47,731 bases of DNA from Bacillota bacterium (lineage in GTDB: Bacteria; Bacillota; Sulfobacillia; JACIYH01). The position numbers were made by a program, and so were the translations under genes. The stretch is taken from contig JACIYH010000015.1 in NCBI GenBank assembly GCA_014360055.1, positions 1 to 47,731 on the forward strand, written 5' to 3'. How positions within the stretch are numbered: the stretch's first letter is position 1; each line of letters starts with the position of its first letter. Below, one piece after another: positions 41,135-47,731 of the stretch. The notes beneath the pieces were generated by a model. The model worked only from the letters and a program-made list of their open reading frames with translations. It did no database searches and was not told the DNA's origin.

Positions 41135-41739
41135 GCGGCAGGCGGTTGCAGGTGCACCCCGGCGGTCCGGTCAATCCTATGGCGGGGTGGACGCGCCTCG
41201 TCAACCCCTGGCGGGCCGCCCTGAATTTCCTGGTGCTGTACCTGTGCCGGTTCCTGCCCTGGGTGGGTGTGAAGAGGTTCCTGTACCGTTGCCTGGGGAT
41301 GCGGGTGGGCCGGGACGTGGCGGTGGGGCTGGGGGCCATGTTCGACATCTTCTTCCCCCACCTCATCACGCTGGGGGACAACTGCGTGATCGGGTACAAC
41401 GCCACCATCCTGGCTCATGAATTCCTGGTGCGGGAGTGGCGGACCGGCCCGGTGGAGGTGGGGCGGGACGTCCTCATCGGGGCCAACGCCACCGTACTGC
41501 CCGGTGTGCGCATCGGGGACGGGGCCGTGGTGGGGGCAGGGGCGGTGGTGACCCGGGACGTGCCGCCCGGGGCCTTCGTGGTCGGTGTCCCGGCCCGGGT
41601 GGTCCCGCGTGGCACTCCGGCCGAGCGTCCGGTGGTCATGGATGGCACCGTGGCGGAAGCCCCGGTGGTCCCAGGTGGCGCCGCGCGGGAGCCGGGGGTG
41701 GCCCCCGATGGGGGGCAGGAGCCGGACGAGGTCTGGTGA
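41131..41739 (+). CDS. Hexapeptide-repeat acyltransferase
   Basis: A 202-residue left-handed beta-helix protein. [67 protein letters not shown] are the hexapeptide coils of the maltose/galactoside O-acetyltransferase group. A hydrophobic stretch at about 30-45 precedes the helix. The substrate is unknown; it could be a sugar or cell-wall component. TTG at 41131 overlaps the tsaD stop; ATG at 41179 is an alternative. The last 40 residues are low complexity. Confidence 0.85.
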   Translation: MSGRRLQVHPGGPVNPMAGWTRLVNPWRAALNFLVLYLCRFLPWVGVKRFLYRCLGMRVGRDVAVGLGAMFDIFFPHLITLGDNCVIGYNATILAHEFLVREWRTGPVEVGRDVLIGANATVLPGVRIGDGAVVGAGAVVTRDVPPGAFVVGVPARVVPRGTPAERPVVMDGTVAEAPVVPGGAAREPGVAPDGGQEPDEVW

Positions 41740-41756
41740 TGCTGGGAAGGGAAGGG

Positions 41757-42920
41757 ATGGACTTGGAAGTCAAAGAGTTCCTGGAGAAGGTGACGGCGGC
41801 CTCCGGGGTCTCGGGTTTTGAAGGCACCGTGGCTTCCCTGATCCGGGAGGCGTGGGCGCCCCTTGCGGACGAGATCCGGACCGATACCATGGGGAGCCTG
41901 ATCGCGCGGCGTGCCGCCCGGGCAGACGGCGGCTTGGCTCCCCGGCCCGCCGGTGCGGGGCCCGCGGCGGCCGACGGCCCTGCCGGTACCCAGGTTGCGG
42001 GTGAGGGCTGGCGGGAGGCGGGCGGGCGGGGGCCGCTGCGCGTGATGATGGCGGCCCACATGGACGAGATCGGCCTCATGGTGAGCAAGATCGAAGAGGG
42101 GGGATTCCTGCGTTTTACCACGGTAGGCGGGTTCGACCGGCGCGTGCTGCCCGCCCAGGAGGTGCTGGTGCACGGGCGCGAGGACCTGCCCGGGGTGATA
42201 GGGGTGAAGCCGCCCCACCTCCTGCCCCGGGAGGAGGCGGAGAAGCCGTACAAGATGGAGGACATGTACATCGACGTGGGCCTCGAGGAAACGCGGGTGC
42301 GGGACCTGGTGCGGGTGGGGGACCCCATCACCGTGGGGTACGGGTGCCGATCCCTGCAGGGGGAACTGGTCGCCGGCAAGGGCATGGACGACCGCGCCGG
42401 GGTGGCCACCCTGCACGCCTGCCTGCAGGAACTGGCCCGCCTGCAGCATCCGCATGATGTGTTCCTCGTGGCCACCGTGCAGGAAGAAGTGGGCCTGAAG
42501 GGGGCCGTCACCTCGGCATACGGCATCGCTCCCGACGTCGGGGTGGCGGTGGACGTGGAGTTCGCCGAGCAGCCCGGCCTGCCCGAGGACCTGACGGTGG
42601 AACTGGACAAGGGTCCCGTGATCGCGGTGGGGCCCAACATCCACCCCTACGTGTTCTCGGTACTGGAGAAGGTGGCGAAGGAAGAGGGGATCCCCCATCA
42701 GGTGCGGGTGGTGCCGGGGCGCTCGGGAACCGACGCCTGGGCCATCCAGGTCACCAGGGAGGGCATCCCCACCGGCCTGATCGGCATCCCGCTGCGCTAC
42801 ATGCACACCAGCGTGGAGGTGGCGTCGGTGGCCGATATTAAGCGGGCGGGGCGGCTGCTGGCCCGCTTCGTGATGGCCCTGGACGCGGAGGCGCTGGCCT
42901 GCTGGAGGTGGGAAGCATGA
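41757..42920 (+). CDS. M42-family aminopeptidase, copy 1
   Basis: A 387-residue co-catalytic metallopeptidase. Ligands and catalytic residues are in MAAHMDEIGL (His, Asp), GMDDRAG (bridging Asp), VQEEVGLKG (catalytic Glu and ligand Glu), VDVEFAEQ (Asp) and LRYMHT (last His). M42 enzymes form dodecameric tetrahedral particles that trim peptides. A 35-residue Gly/Ala/Pro-rich loop interrupts the fold just before MMAAHMDE. ATG at 41757 is 6 bases after GGGAAGG; ATG at 41739 is possible. First of three paralogs. Confidence 0.92.
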   Translation: MDLEVKEFLEKVTAASGVSGFEGTVASLIREAWAPLADEIRTDTMGSLIARRAARADGGLAPRPAGAGPAAADGPAGTQVAGEGWREAGGRGPLRVMMAAHMDEIGLMVSKIEEGGFLRFTTVGGFDRRVLPAQEVLVHGREDLPGVIGVKPPHLLPREEAEKPYKMEDMYIDVGLEETRVRDLVRVGDPITVGYGCRSLQGELVAGKGMDDRAGVATLHACLQELARLQHPHDVFLVATVQEEVGLKGAVTSAYGIAPDVGVAVDVEFAEQPGLPEDLTVELDKGPVIAVGPNIHPYVFSVLEKVAKEEGIPHQVRVVPGRSGTDAWAIQVTREGIPTGLIGIPLRYMHTSVEVASVADIKRAGRLLARFVMALDAEALACWRWEA

Positions 42921-44056
42921 CTGCGCACGCCCAAGACCCCGGGCGCGAGACGCACCCCGGGTGGGAAGCGAGTGCCAACCGCGAGACCTCCGCCCCCCCG
43001 GCGCGGGGGCCGTACGACGAAGAGGCGGAACTGTTGGGGCAGTTGAGCGAGGCGGCGGGGATCTCCGGCTGGGAGGGAGAGGTACGGGGGATCATCCGCG
43101 GCCAACTGGAGAAGATGGGGGTGTGCTACCGCACCGACCACCTGGGTAACATCATCGCCTACCGGGGACCGGACGATGAGCACGCCGGCCTGCGGGTGAT
43201 GCTGGCCGCCCACATGGACGAGGTGGGGCTGGTGGTCTCTGGCATAGACAAGTCCGGCTTGCTCCGCTTCCGCAAGGTGGGGGGCATCGATGACCGGGTG
43301 CTGGTCTCCAAGAGTGTCCTGGTGGGAAAGAACCGCGTGCCCGGCGTCATCGGCGCCAAGCCCATCCACCTGCAGCAGCCCAAGGAGCAGGAGAACCCCT
43401 TCCGCGCAGAGGAACTGTTCGTGGACATCGGTGCCAGGAACAAGGAAGAGGCTGAGAAGGTGGCGAAAGTGGGTGACCCCATCGTCTTCGCCACCCGCTT
43501 CACGCGCCTGGACGAGCGGCGCGCCCGCGGGAAGGCCTTCGACGACCGCGCGGGGTGCCTGGTGCTGCTGGGTGCTCTACAGGAAAAGTACCGCGTTCCC
43601 GTTTACGGCGTATTCACGGTCCAGGAAGAGGTGGGGCTGCGGGGAGCGCAGGTGGCCGCCTACGCCATCGCACCGGGCCTGGGCCTGGCCCTGGAGGGAA
43701 CGGTGTGCTCTGACACCCCCGGCTCTGAGGAGCACCTCCAGGCCACCAGGATGGGCGCCGGGCCGGCCATCTCGGTGATGGACGCCGCCACCATCCACAA
43801 CCGGCGGGTGATCGAGCGCCTGGTGGAGGTGGCCGGAAAGGCCGGTATCCCCTATCAACTGCGCCGCACCACCTCGGGCGGCAACGATGCCGGGCGCATC
43901 CACCTGGCCCGCGCCGGGGCGGCGGCGGGAGGGCTGTCGGTGCCGTGCCGCTACATCCATTCCCCGGCTTCGGTGCTGGACCTGGAGGACGTGGTGAACA
44001 CGCGCCGGTTGCTGGTCGAATTCCTGCACAGCCTGGAAGAGGGGTGGACGCCGTGA
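42917..44056 (+). CDS. M42-family aminopeptidase, copy 2
   Basis: A 379-residue paralog with intact metal motifs: LAAHMDEVGL, FDDRAGC, VQEEVGLRG, LEGTVCSD and CRYIHSP. It has a 30-residue low-complexity N-terminal leader and no insertion before the His-Asp motif. The ligand in LEGTVCSD is Glu, where copies 1 and 3 have Asp; both residues are known in the family. ATG at 42917 follows GGAGGTGGGAAGC and overlaps copy 1 by 4 bases. Confidence 0.92.
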   Translation: MTAHAQDPGRETHPGWEASANRETSAPPARGPYDEEAELLGQLSEAAGISGWEGEVRGIIRGQLEKMGVCYRTDHLGNIIAYRGPDDEHAGLRVMLAAHMDEVGLVVSGIDKSGLLRFRKVGGIDDRVLVSKSVLVGKNRVPGVIGAKPIHLQQPKEQENPFRAEELFVDIGARNKEEAEKVAKVGDPIVFATRFTRLDERRARGKAFDDRAGCLVLLGALQEKYRVPVYGVFTVQEEVGLRGAQVAAYAIAPGLGLALEGTVCSDTPGSEEHLQATRMGAGPAISVMDAATIHNRRVIERLVEVAGKAGIPYQLRRTTSGGNDAGRIHLARAGAAAGGLSVPCRYIHSPASVLDLEDVVNTRRLLVEFLHSLEEGWTP

Positions 44057-45141
44057 AAGAGGAGACGCGCGAACTGATCCGGAACCTGACGGAAGCCTTC
44101 GGGCCCTCCGGTCAGGAAGAGCAGGTGCGGGAACTGATCGCCTCGCTGATGCGCCCGCACGTGGACGGGGTGCGCACCGACGCCCTGGGCAACCTCATCT
44201 GCACGCGAGGAGCGCGTCGGGTCGGCACCGCCGGCGGGCCGGCTGCCACTGCGGGGCGGCCCGGCGCCGCGGGCACAGCCACCGCGGAGGCGGGGGCGGG
44301 CGGGGGCAAAAAGGTGATGCTGGCCGCCCACATGGACGAGATCGGCATCATCGTCACCCACATAGACGACAAGGGGTTCCTGCGCTTCGGGACCATCGGC
44401 GGTGTCATGCCCCACCGGTGCCTGGGCCAGCGGGTCGTGTTCGCCAACGGCACCGTGGGGGTGTTTGGCCACGAGAAGCTGGACGACCCCAAGGACCTGA
44501 AATTCGAGAGGATGTTCGTGGATATCGGTGCATCTTCCCGCGCCGAGGCAGAGGAGAAGGTCAGGATCGGCGATGCCGCCGCCTTTACCCGGCCGCTGGA
44601 GAGGGCCGGCAACCGGCTGGTGGCCAAGGCCATGGACGACCGCATCGGCTGTGCCGTGCTGGTGGAGGTGGCGCGGCGGCTGGGGACCTCACCCCATGAG
44701 GTGTACTTCGTCTTCACCGTGCAGGAAGAGGTGGGACTGCGGGGCGCCCGCACGGCCGCCTTCGGCCTGGCCCCCGACGTGGCCATCGCGGTTGACATCA
44801 CCCTGACCGGTGATACACCGAAGGCGGAGACCATGGAGGTGAGCCTGGGCAAGGGCGCCGCGATCAAAGTTAAGGACGCCAGCCTGATCTGTCACCCCGG
44901 CCTGCGCCGGTCCCTCGAGGAGACGGCCCGCGCCCACGGGATAGCGTACCAGCTGGAGATCCTGGAGCGGGGCGGCACCGATGCGGGCGCCATGCAGCTC
45001 ACCCGGGAGGGTGTTCCGGCCGGGGTGATATCGGTGCCCTGCCGCTACGCGCACACGCCCTCGGAGATGGTCGACGAGGGAGATGTGGAAGCCTGCATCG
45101 AACTGCTGGTGAAGGCCCTGGAGGGACCCCTTGAGTGGTAG
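44053..45141 (+). CDS. M42-family aminopeptidase, copy 3
   Basis: A 362-residue paralog. Motifs are LAAHMDEIGI, MDDRIGC, VQEEVGLRG, VDITLTGDTPK and CRYAHTPSE, all complete. A 35-residue Gly/Ala/Thr-rich loop lies before the His-Asp motif, at the same site as in copy 1. GTG at 44053 overlaps the copy 2 stop and follows GAGGGG. Three overlapping M42 genes suggest co-translation and perhaps mixed oligomers; specificity of each is unknown. Confidence 0.93.
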   Translation: MKEETRELIRNLTEAFGPSGQEEQVRELIASLMRPHVDGVRTDALGNLICTRGARRVGTAGGPAATAGRPGAAGTATAEAGAGGGKKVMLAAHMDEIGIIVTHIDDKGFLRFGTIGGVMPHRCLGQRVVFANGTVGVFGHEKLDDPKDLKFERMFVDIGASSRAEAEEKVRIGDAAAFTRPLERAGNRLVAKAMDDRIGCAVLVEVARRLGTSPHEVYFVFTVQEEVGLRGARTAAFGLAPDVAIAVDITLTGDTPKAETMEVSLGKGAAIKVKDASLICHPGLRRSLEETARAHGIAYQLEILERGGTDAGAMQLTREGVPAGVISVPCRYAHTPSEMVDEGDVEACIELLVKALEGPLEW

Positions 45142-45743
45142 ACCTTCCCATCCTGGTGGTTTCTGACCGGCACCTCTTCCCCGGCGGTGCCGTGGCCATG
45201 GTGGAGGCGCTGAGCGCCTGCCTGCGGGGCGGGGCGCGGGGCATCGAGGTGGGCGATACCGACCTGGCCGGCCACGACATGCTGGCGCTGGCCCTGCGGC
45301 TGCGTGAGCCCACCCGGCAGGCGGGGGCGCTCCTGCTGGTAGCCGAACGCGCCGATGTGGCTCTGGCCGCGGACGCCGACGGCGTCCACCTCGGGCGCGG
45401 TGCCCTGCCCGCCCCCGCCGTCAGGAGACTGGCGCGTCGCCTGACGGCGTCCTTCGTGATCGGGCGGAGCGTGACCACCGTGGAGGAAGCCGCCCTGGGG
45501 CAACTGGAGGATGCCGACTTCCTTGTGTTCACGCCGGTGTGGCCGGAACCGGGGCTGGACGCGCTGCGCGCCGTGGTGGCGTCGGTGCGCCGCCCGGTCC
45601 TGGCGGGCGGGGGGCTGACACCGGAGCGGGTGCCCGCCCTGCGCGAGGTTGGGGTGGCGGGGCTGGTCCTGGGCCGGGAGGTGCTGGAGGCGTCCGATCC
45701 CGAGCGGGAGACCGCCCGCTTCCTGGCTGCCTGGCAGGCCTGA
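45135..45743 (+). CDS. ThiE/TenI-like (thiamine phosphate synthase superfamily) protein
   Basis: A 202-residue TIM-barrel protein. It keeps LVVSDRHLF at the N terminus, DADGVHLGRGALP, SFVIGRSVTTVEEA, and GGGLTPERVPALREVGVAGLVLGREVL. It lacks the QLREK motif that ThiE uses in the first half (GIEVGDTD instead), so it may be TenI-like, with an aromatase or unknown role, rather than a true thiamine phosphate synthase. No other thi genes are near. GTG at 45135 overlaps the third M42 gene. Confidence 0.75.
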   Translation: MVDLPILVVSDRHLFPGGAVAMVEALSACLRGGARGIEVGDTDLAGHDMLALALRLREPTRQAGALLLVAERADVALAADADGVHLGRGALPAPAVRRLARRLTASFVIGRSVTTVEEAALGQLEDADFLVFTPVWPEPGLDALRAVVASVRRPVLAGGGLTPERVPALREVGVAGLVLGREVLEASDPERETARFLAAWQA

Positions 45744-45748
45744 GGCCG

Positions 45749-45800
45749 GGGCCCGCACCGCCCCGCGGGCCCGCAGCCGTGTGCGGCCCGCGCCACACGG
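45749..45800 (+). terminator. Two consecutive GC-rich hairpins after the TenI-like gene
   Basis: GGGCCCGC/GCGGGCCC (45749-45756, 45765-45772) forms a perfect 8-bp stem; CCGTGTG/CACACGG (45777-45783, 45794-45800) a 7-bp stem directly after. No U-run follows either. They probably mark the end of the M42 operon, but factor-independent function is unproven. Confidence 0.4.
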
Positions 45801-45880
45801 GCCTGGGGAGTCGCCGGGGGCGGTTCTCAGGCGGCGGGCCGGCCGGGCGTGCGGCAGGATCTGGACTGGGTACTGTGGGG

Positions 45881-46441
45881 GTGTCCGCATTGAGCGAGTG
45901 TGGGGTGCCGGGGGGTCCGGCGGACCGGTGGCCTTTTGGGTCACCGCAGGTCGACCCCACGGCTTTCGTGGCACCGGGGGCGTGGCTGATCGGCAGGGTG
46001 GTGGTAGGGCCCGATTCCTCGGTGTGGTACGGCGCCTGCCTGCGGGGGGACGAGAACTGGGTCCGGGTGGGGCGGGAGTCCAACATCCAGGATGGTGCCA
46101 CGCTGCACCCCACCGGAGAGCATGAGGTAGTGGTGGGTGACCGGGTCACCGTGGGGCACCGGGCCATCCTCCACGCCTGCACCGTGGAAGATGACTGCCT
46201 CATCGGCATGGGGGCCATCGTGCTCGACGGTGCGCGCATCGGCCGGGGGTCGCTGGTGGGGGCAGGTGCGCTCGTGCCCCCCGGGAAAGAGATACCCCCC
46301 GGGAGCGTGGTGCTGGGGGTGCCGGGGAAGGTGGTGCGACCGGCCGGGGAGCGCGACGCCCACGAGATCGCCTATTCGGCCGCCCGTTATGTAGAGCTCA
46401 CCCGCATCTACCGCCTCCACGCCAGCCCTCCACCGTCATAA
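45881..46441 (+). CDS. Gamma-class carbonic anhydrase-like protein
   Basis: A 186-residue left-handed beta-helix protein. [64 protein letters not shown] and [31 protein letters not shown] are diagnostic of the YrdA/CaiE/gamma-CA group. The three expected zinc histidines (LHP, GHRA, LHAC) are present. Many such homologs show no measurable activity, so the catalytic role is open. The start is uncertain: GTG at 45881 or TTG at 45890, with no strong SD. Confidence 0.85.
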   Translation: MSALSECGVPGGPADRWPFGSPQVDPTAFVAPGAWLIGRVVVGPDSSVWYGACLRGDENWVRVGRESNIQDGATLHPTGEHEVVVGDRVTVGHRAILHACTVEDDCLIGMGAIVLDGARIGRGSLVGAGALVPPGKEIPPGSVVLGVPGKVVRPAGERDAHEIAYSAARYVELTRIYRLHASPPPS

Positions 46442-46590
46442 CTTCCGCCACAGGGGCGCGTCCTCCCGCGTGCCGATGCGCCCCCGCGTCCAGATGGGTG
46501 CCCGTTCGCACGGGGCATTTTGGCGGTGACGGGGGGAACCATAGCAGGCGGAGCGCGCGGGCGCGCCTGGGCCGGCGGGCGGGTGTTCCC

Positions 46591-47037
46591 TTGCAGTTCC
46601 TGGCTTTGCTGGGCGCCGCACTCAGCGGGGCGGCCATGACCGGACAGGCGGCCATCAACGGGGCCCTGTCCAGGCTGGTGGGGCTGGTGGCGACCACCTT
46701 CGTGGTGCAGGCGGTGGGGCTGCTCGCCAGCGGACTGGTGCTGCTGGGCGCCCGCTCCTTCCGGCACCTGGCCGGGATGGGCGGAGCCCCGCCCCTGCTC
46801 TGGACAGGGGGCCTCCTGGGGGCCTTCATCATCTTCACTATGGCTTTCGTCATGCCCCGGCTGGGGGCCGGGCTGGCCGTGGCGGTGGTGCTCACCGCCC
46901 AACTGCTGACCGCCCTGGTTTTCGACCACTTCGGCCTGCTGGGAATGCCGCGCGCGCCGGTCAACTGGGTCCGCCTGCTGGGAGCCGGGTTGCTGGTGGC
47001 CGGGGCCTGGCTGGTGAAGTATTCTACCCCCGGCTGA
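46591..47037 (+). CDS. DMT-family (DUF606/YdcZ) transporter half
   Basis: A 148-residue membrane protein with five hydrophobic helices. [20 protein letters not shown] near the N terminus and the [12 protein letters not shown] segment match the DUF606 family of small DMT-type transporters, which often work as pairs or dimers. TTG at 46591 gives the normal length; the frame upstream is Arg-rich and unconserved. Substrate unknown. The 150 bases before it hold no clear promoter. Confidence 0.82.
   Translation: MQFLALLGAALSGAAMTGQAAINGALSRLVGLVATTFVVQAVGLLASGLVLLGARSFRHLAGMGGAPPLLWTGGLLGAFIIFTMAFVMPRLGAGLAVAVVLTAQLLTALVFDHFGLLGMPRAPVNWVRLLGAGLLVAGAWLVKYSTPG

Positions 47038-47731
<694 letters not shown>

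Noticed and set aside
46450-46490. GC-rich inverted repeat after the carbonic anhydrase gene as a terminator
   Set aside because: Arms of about 7 bases with a long loop and no U-run; in DNA this GC-rich such pairs are expected by chance.

Overview
The window is about 48 kb of very GC-rich DNA, almost all on one strand and tightly packed, with many ATGA, GTGA or TTGA overlaps and frequent GTG and TTG starts behind purine-rich ribosome binding sites. Gene content and order point to a high-GC, anaerobic member of the Bacillota (Firmicutes). The evidence is rapZ-yvcK-whiA, rex, cdaA-cdaR-glmM-glmS with a glmS ribozyme, alr followed by an ndoAI/ndoA toxin-antitoxin pair, and tsaE-tsaB-rimI-tsaD. 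I cannot name the species.

Layout. (1) 1-2985: an envelope-stress-like group with a DUF4097 beta-solenoid, an MFS transporter, a YvlB-N-like short protein and a YvlD-like membrane protein. (2) 3008-8621: cupin-type glucose-6-phosphate isomerase, PHP hydrolase, rapZ, yvcK and whiA. The normal yvcK-whiA junction is interrupted by an opposite-strand HTH/MazF module with its own promoter and repeat operator. (3) 8703-17262: hdrCBA plus a flxDCBA-type NAD(P)H-oxidising module, then a polyprenyl diphosphate synthase and the NADH sensor rex. This is a soluble flavin-bifurcating redox complex with a plausible regulator in the same gene run. (4) 17259-22958: cdaA, cdaR, glmM, a glmS ribozyme and glmS, linking c-di-AMP to amino-sugar supply. 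(5) 23068-28707: acpS, nnrDE, alr, ndoAI/ndoA, a D-cysteine-desulfhydrase-like enzyme and a class I glutamine-amidotransferase-like hydrolase.

(6) 28857-36028 is the least explained region. A consensus-like promoter precedes a small membrane protein. Then come two successive copies of a gene pair: a MutL/GlmL-type ASKHA ATPase and a barrel-sandwich + central alpha/beta + KOW-like protein. A small conserved-looking protein lies between the pairs. No B12 mutase subunit is present, although MutL/GlmL proteins are known as accessory factors of such mutases. The first ATPase copy carries a one-base frameshift. I regard this as the candidate undescribed system.

(7) 36090-41134: a cysteine-containing protein of unknown role, a family 4 uracil-DNA glycosylase and the t6A genes tsaE, tsaB, (rimI) and tsaD. 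A small reverse-strand gene with its own terminator-like hairpin sits before tsaD. (8) 41131-47731: a hexapeptide acyltransferase, three consecutive M42 aminopeptidases, a ThiE/TenI-like protein, a gamma-class carbonic anhydrase homolog, a DMT (DUF606) transporter and the 5' part of guaB.

No tRNA, rRNA, CRISPR array, transposase or phage gene was seen. Several housekeeping proteins carry Gly/Ala/Pro-rich insertions in loops, a recurrent feature of this genome. All family assignments are by reading motifs; no database search was run.
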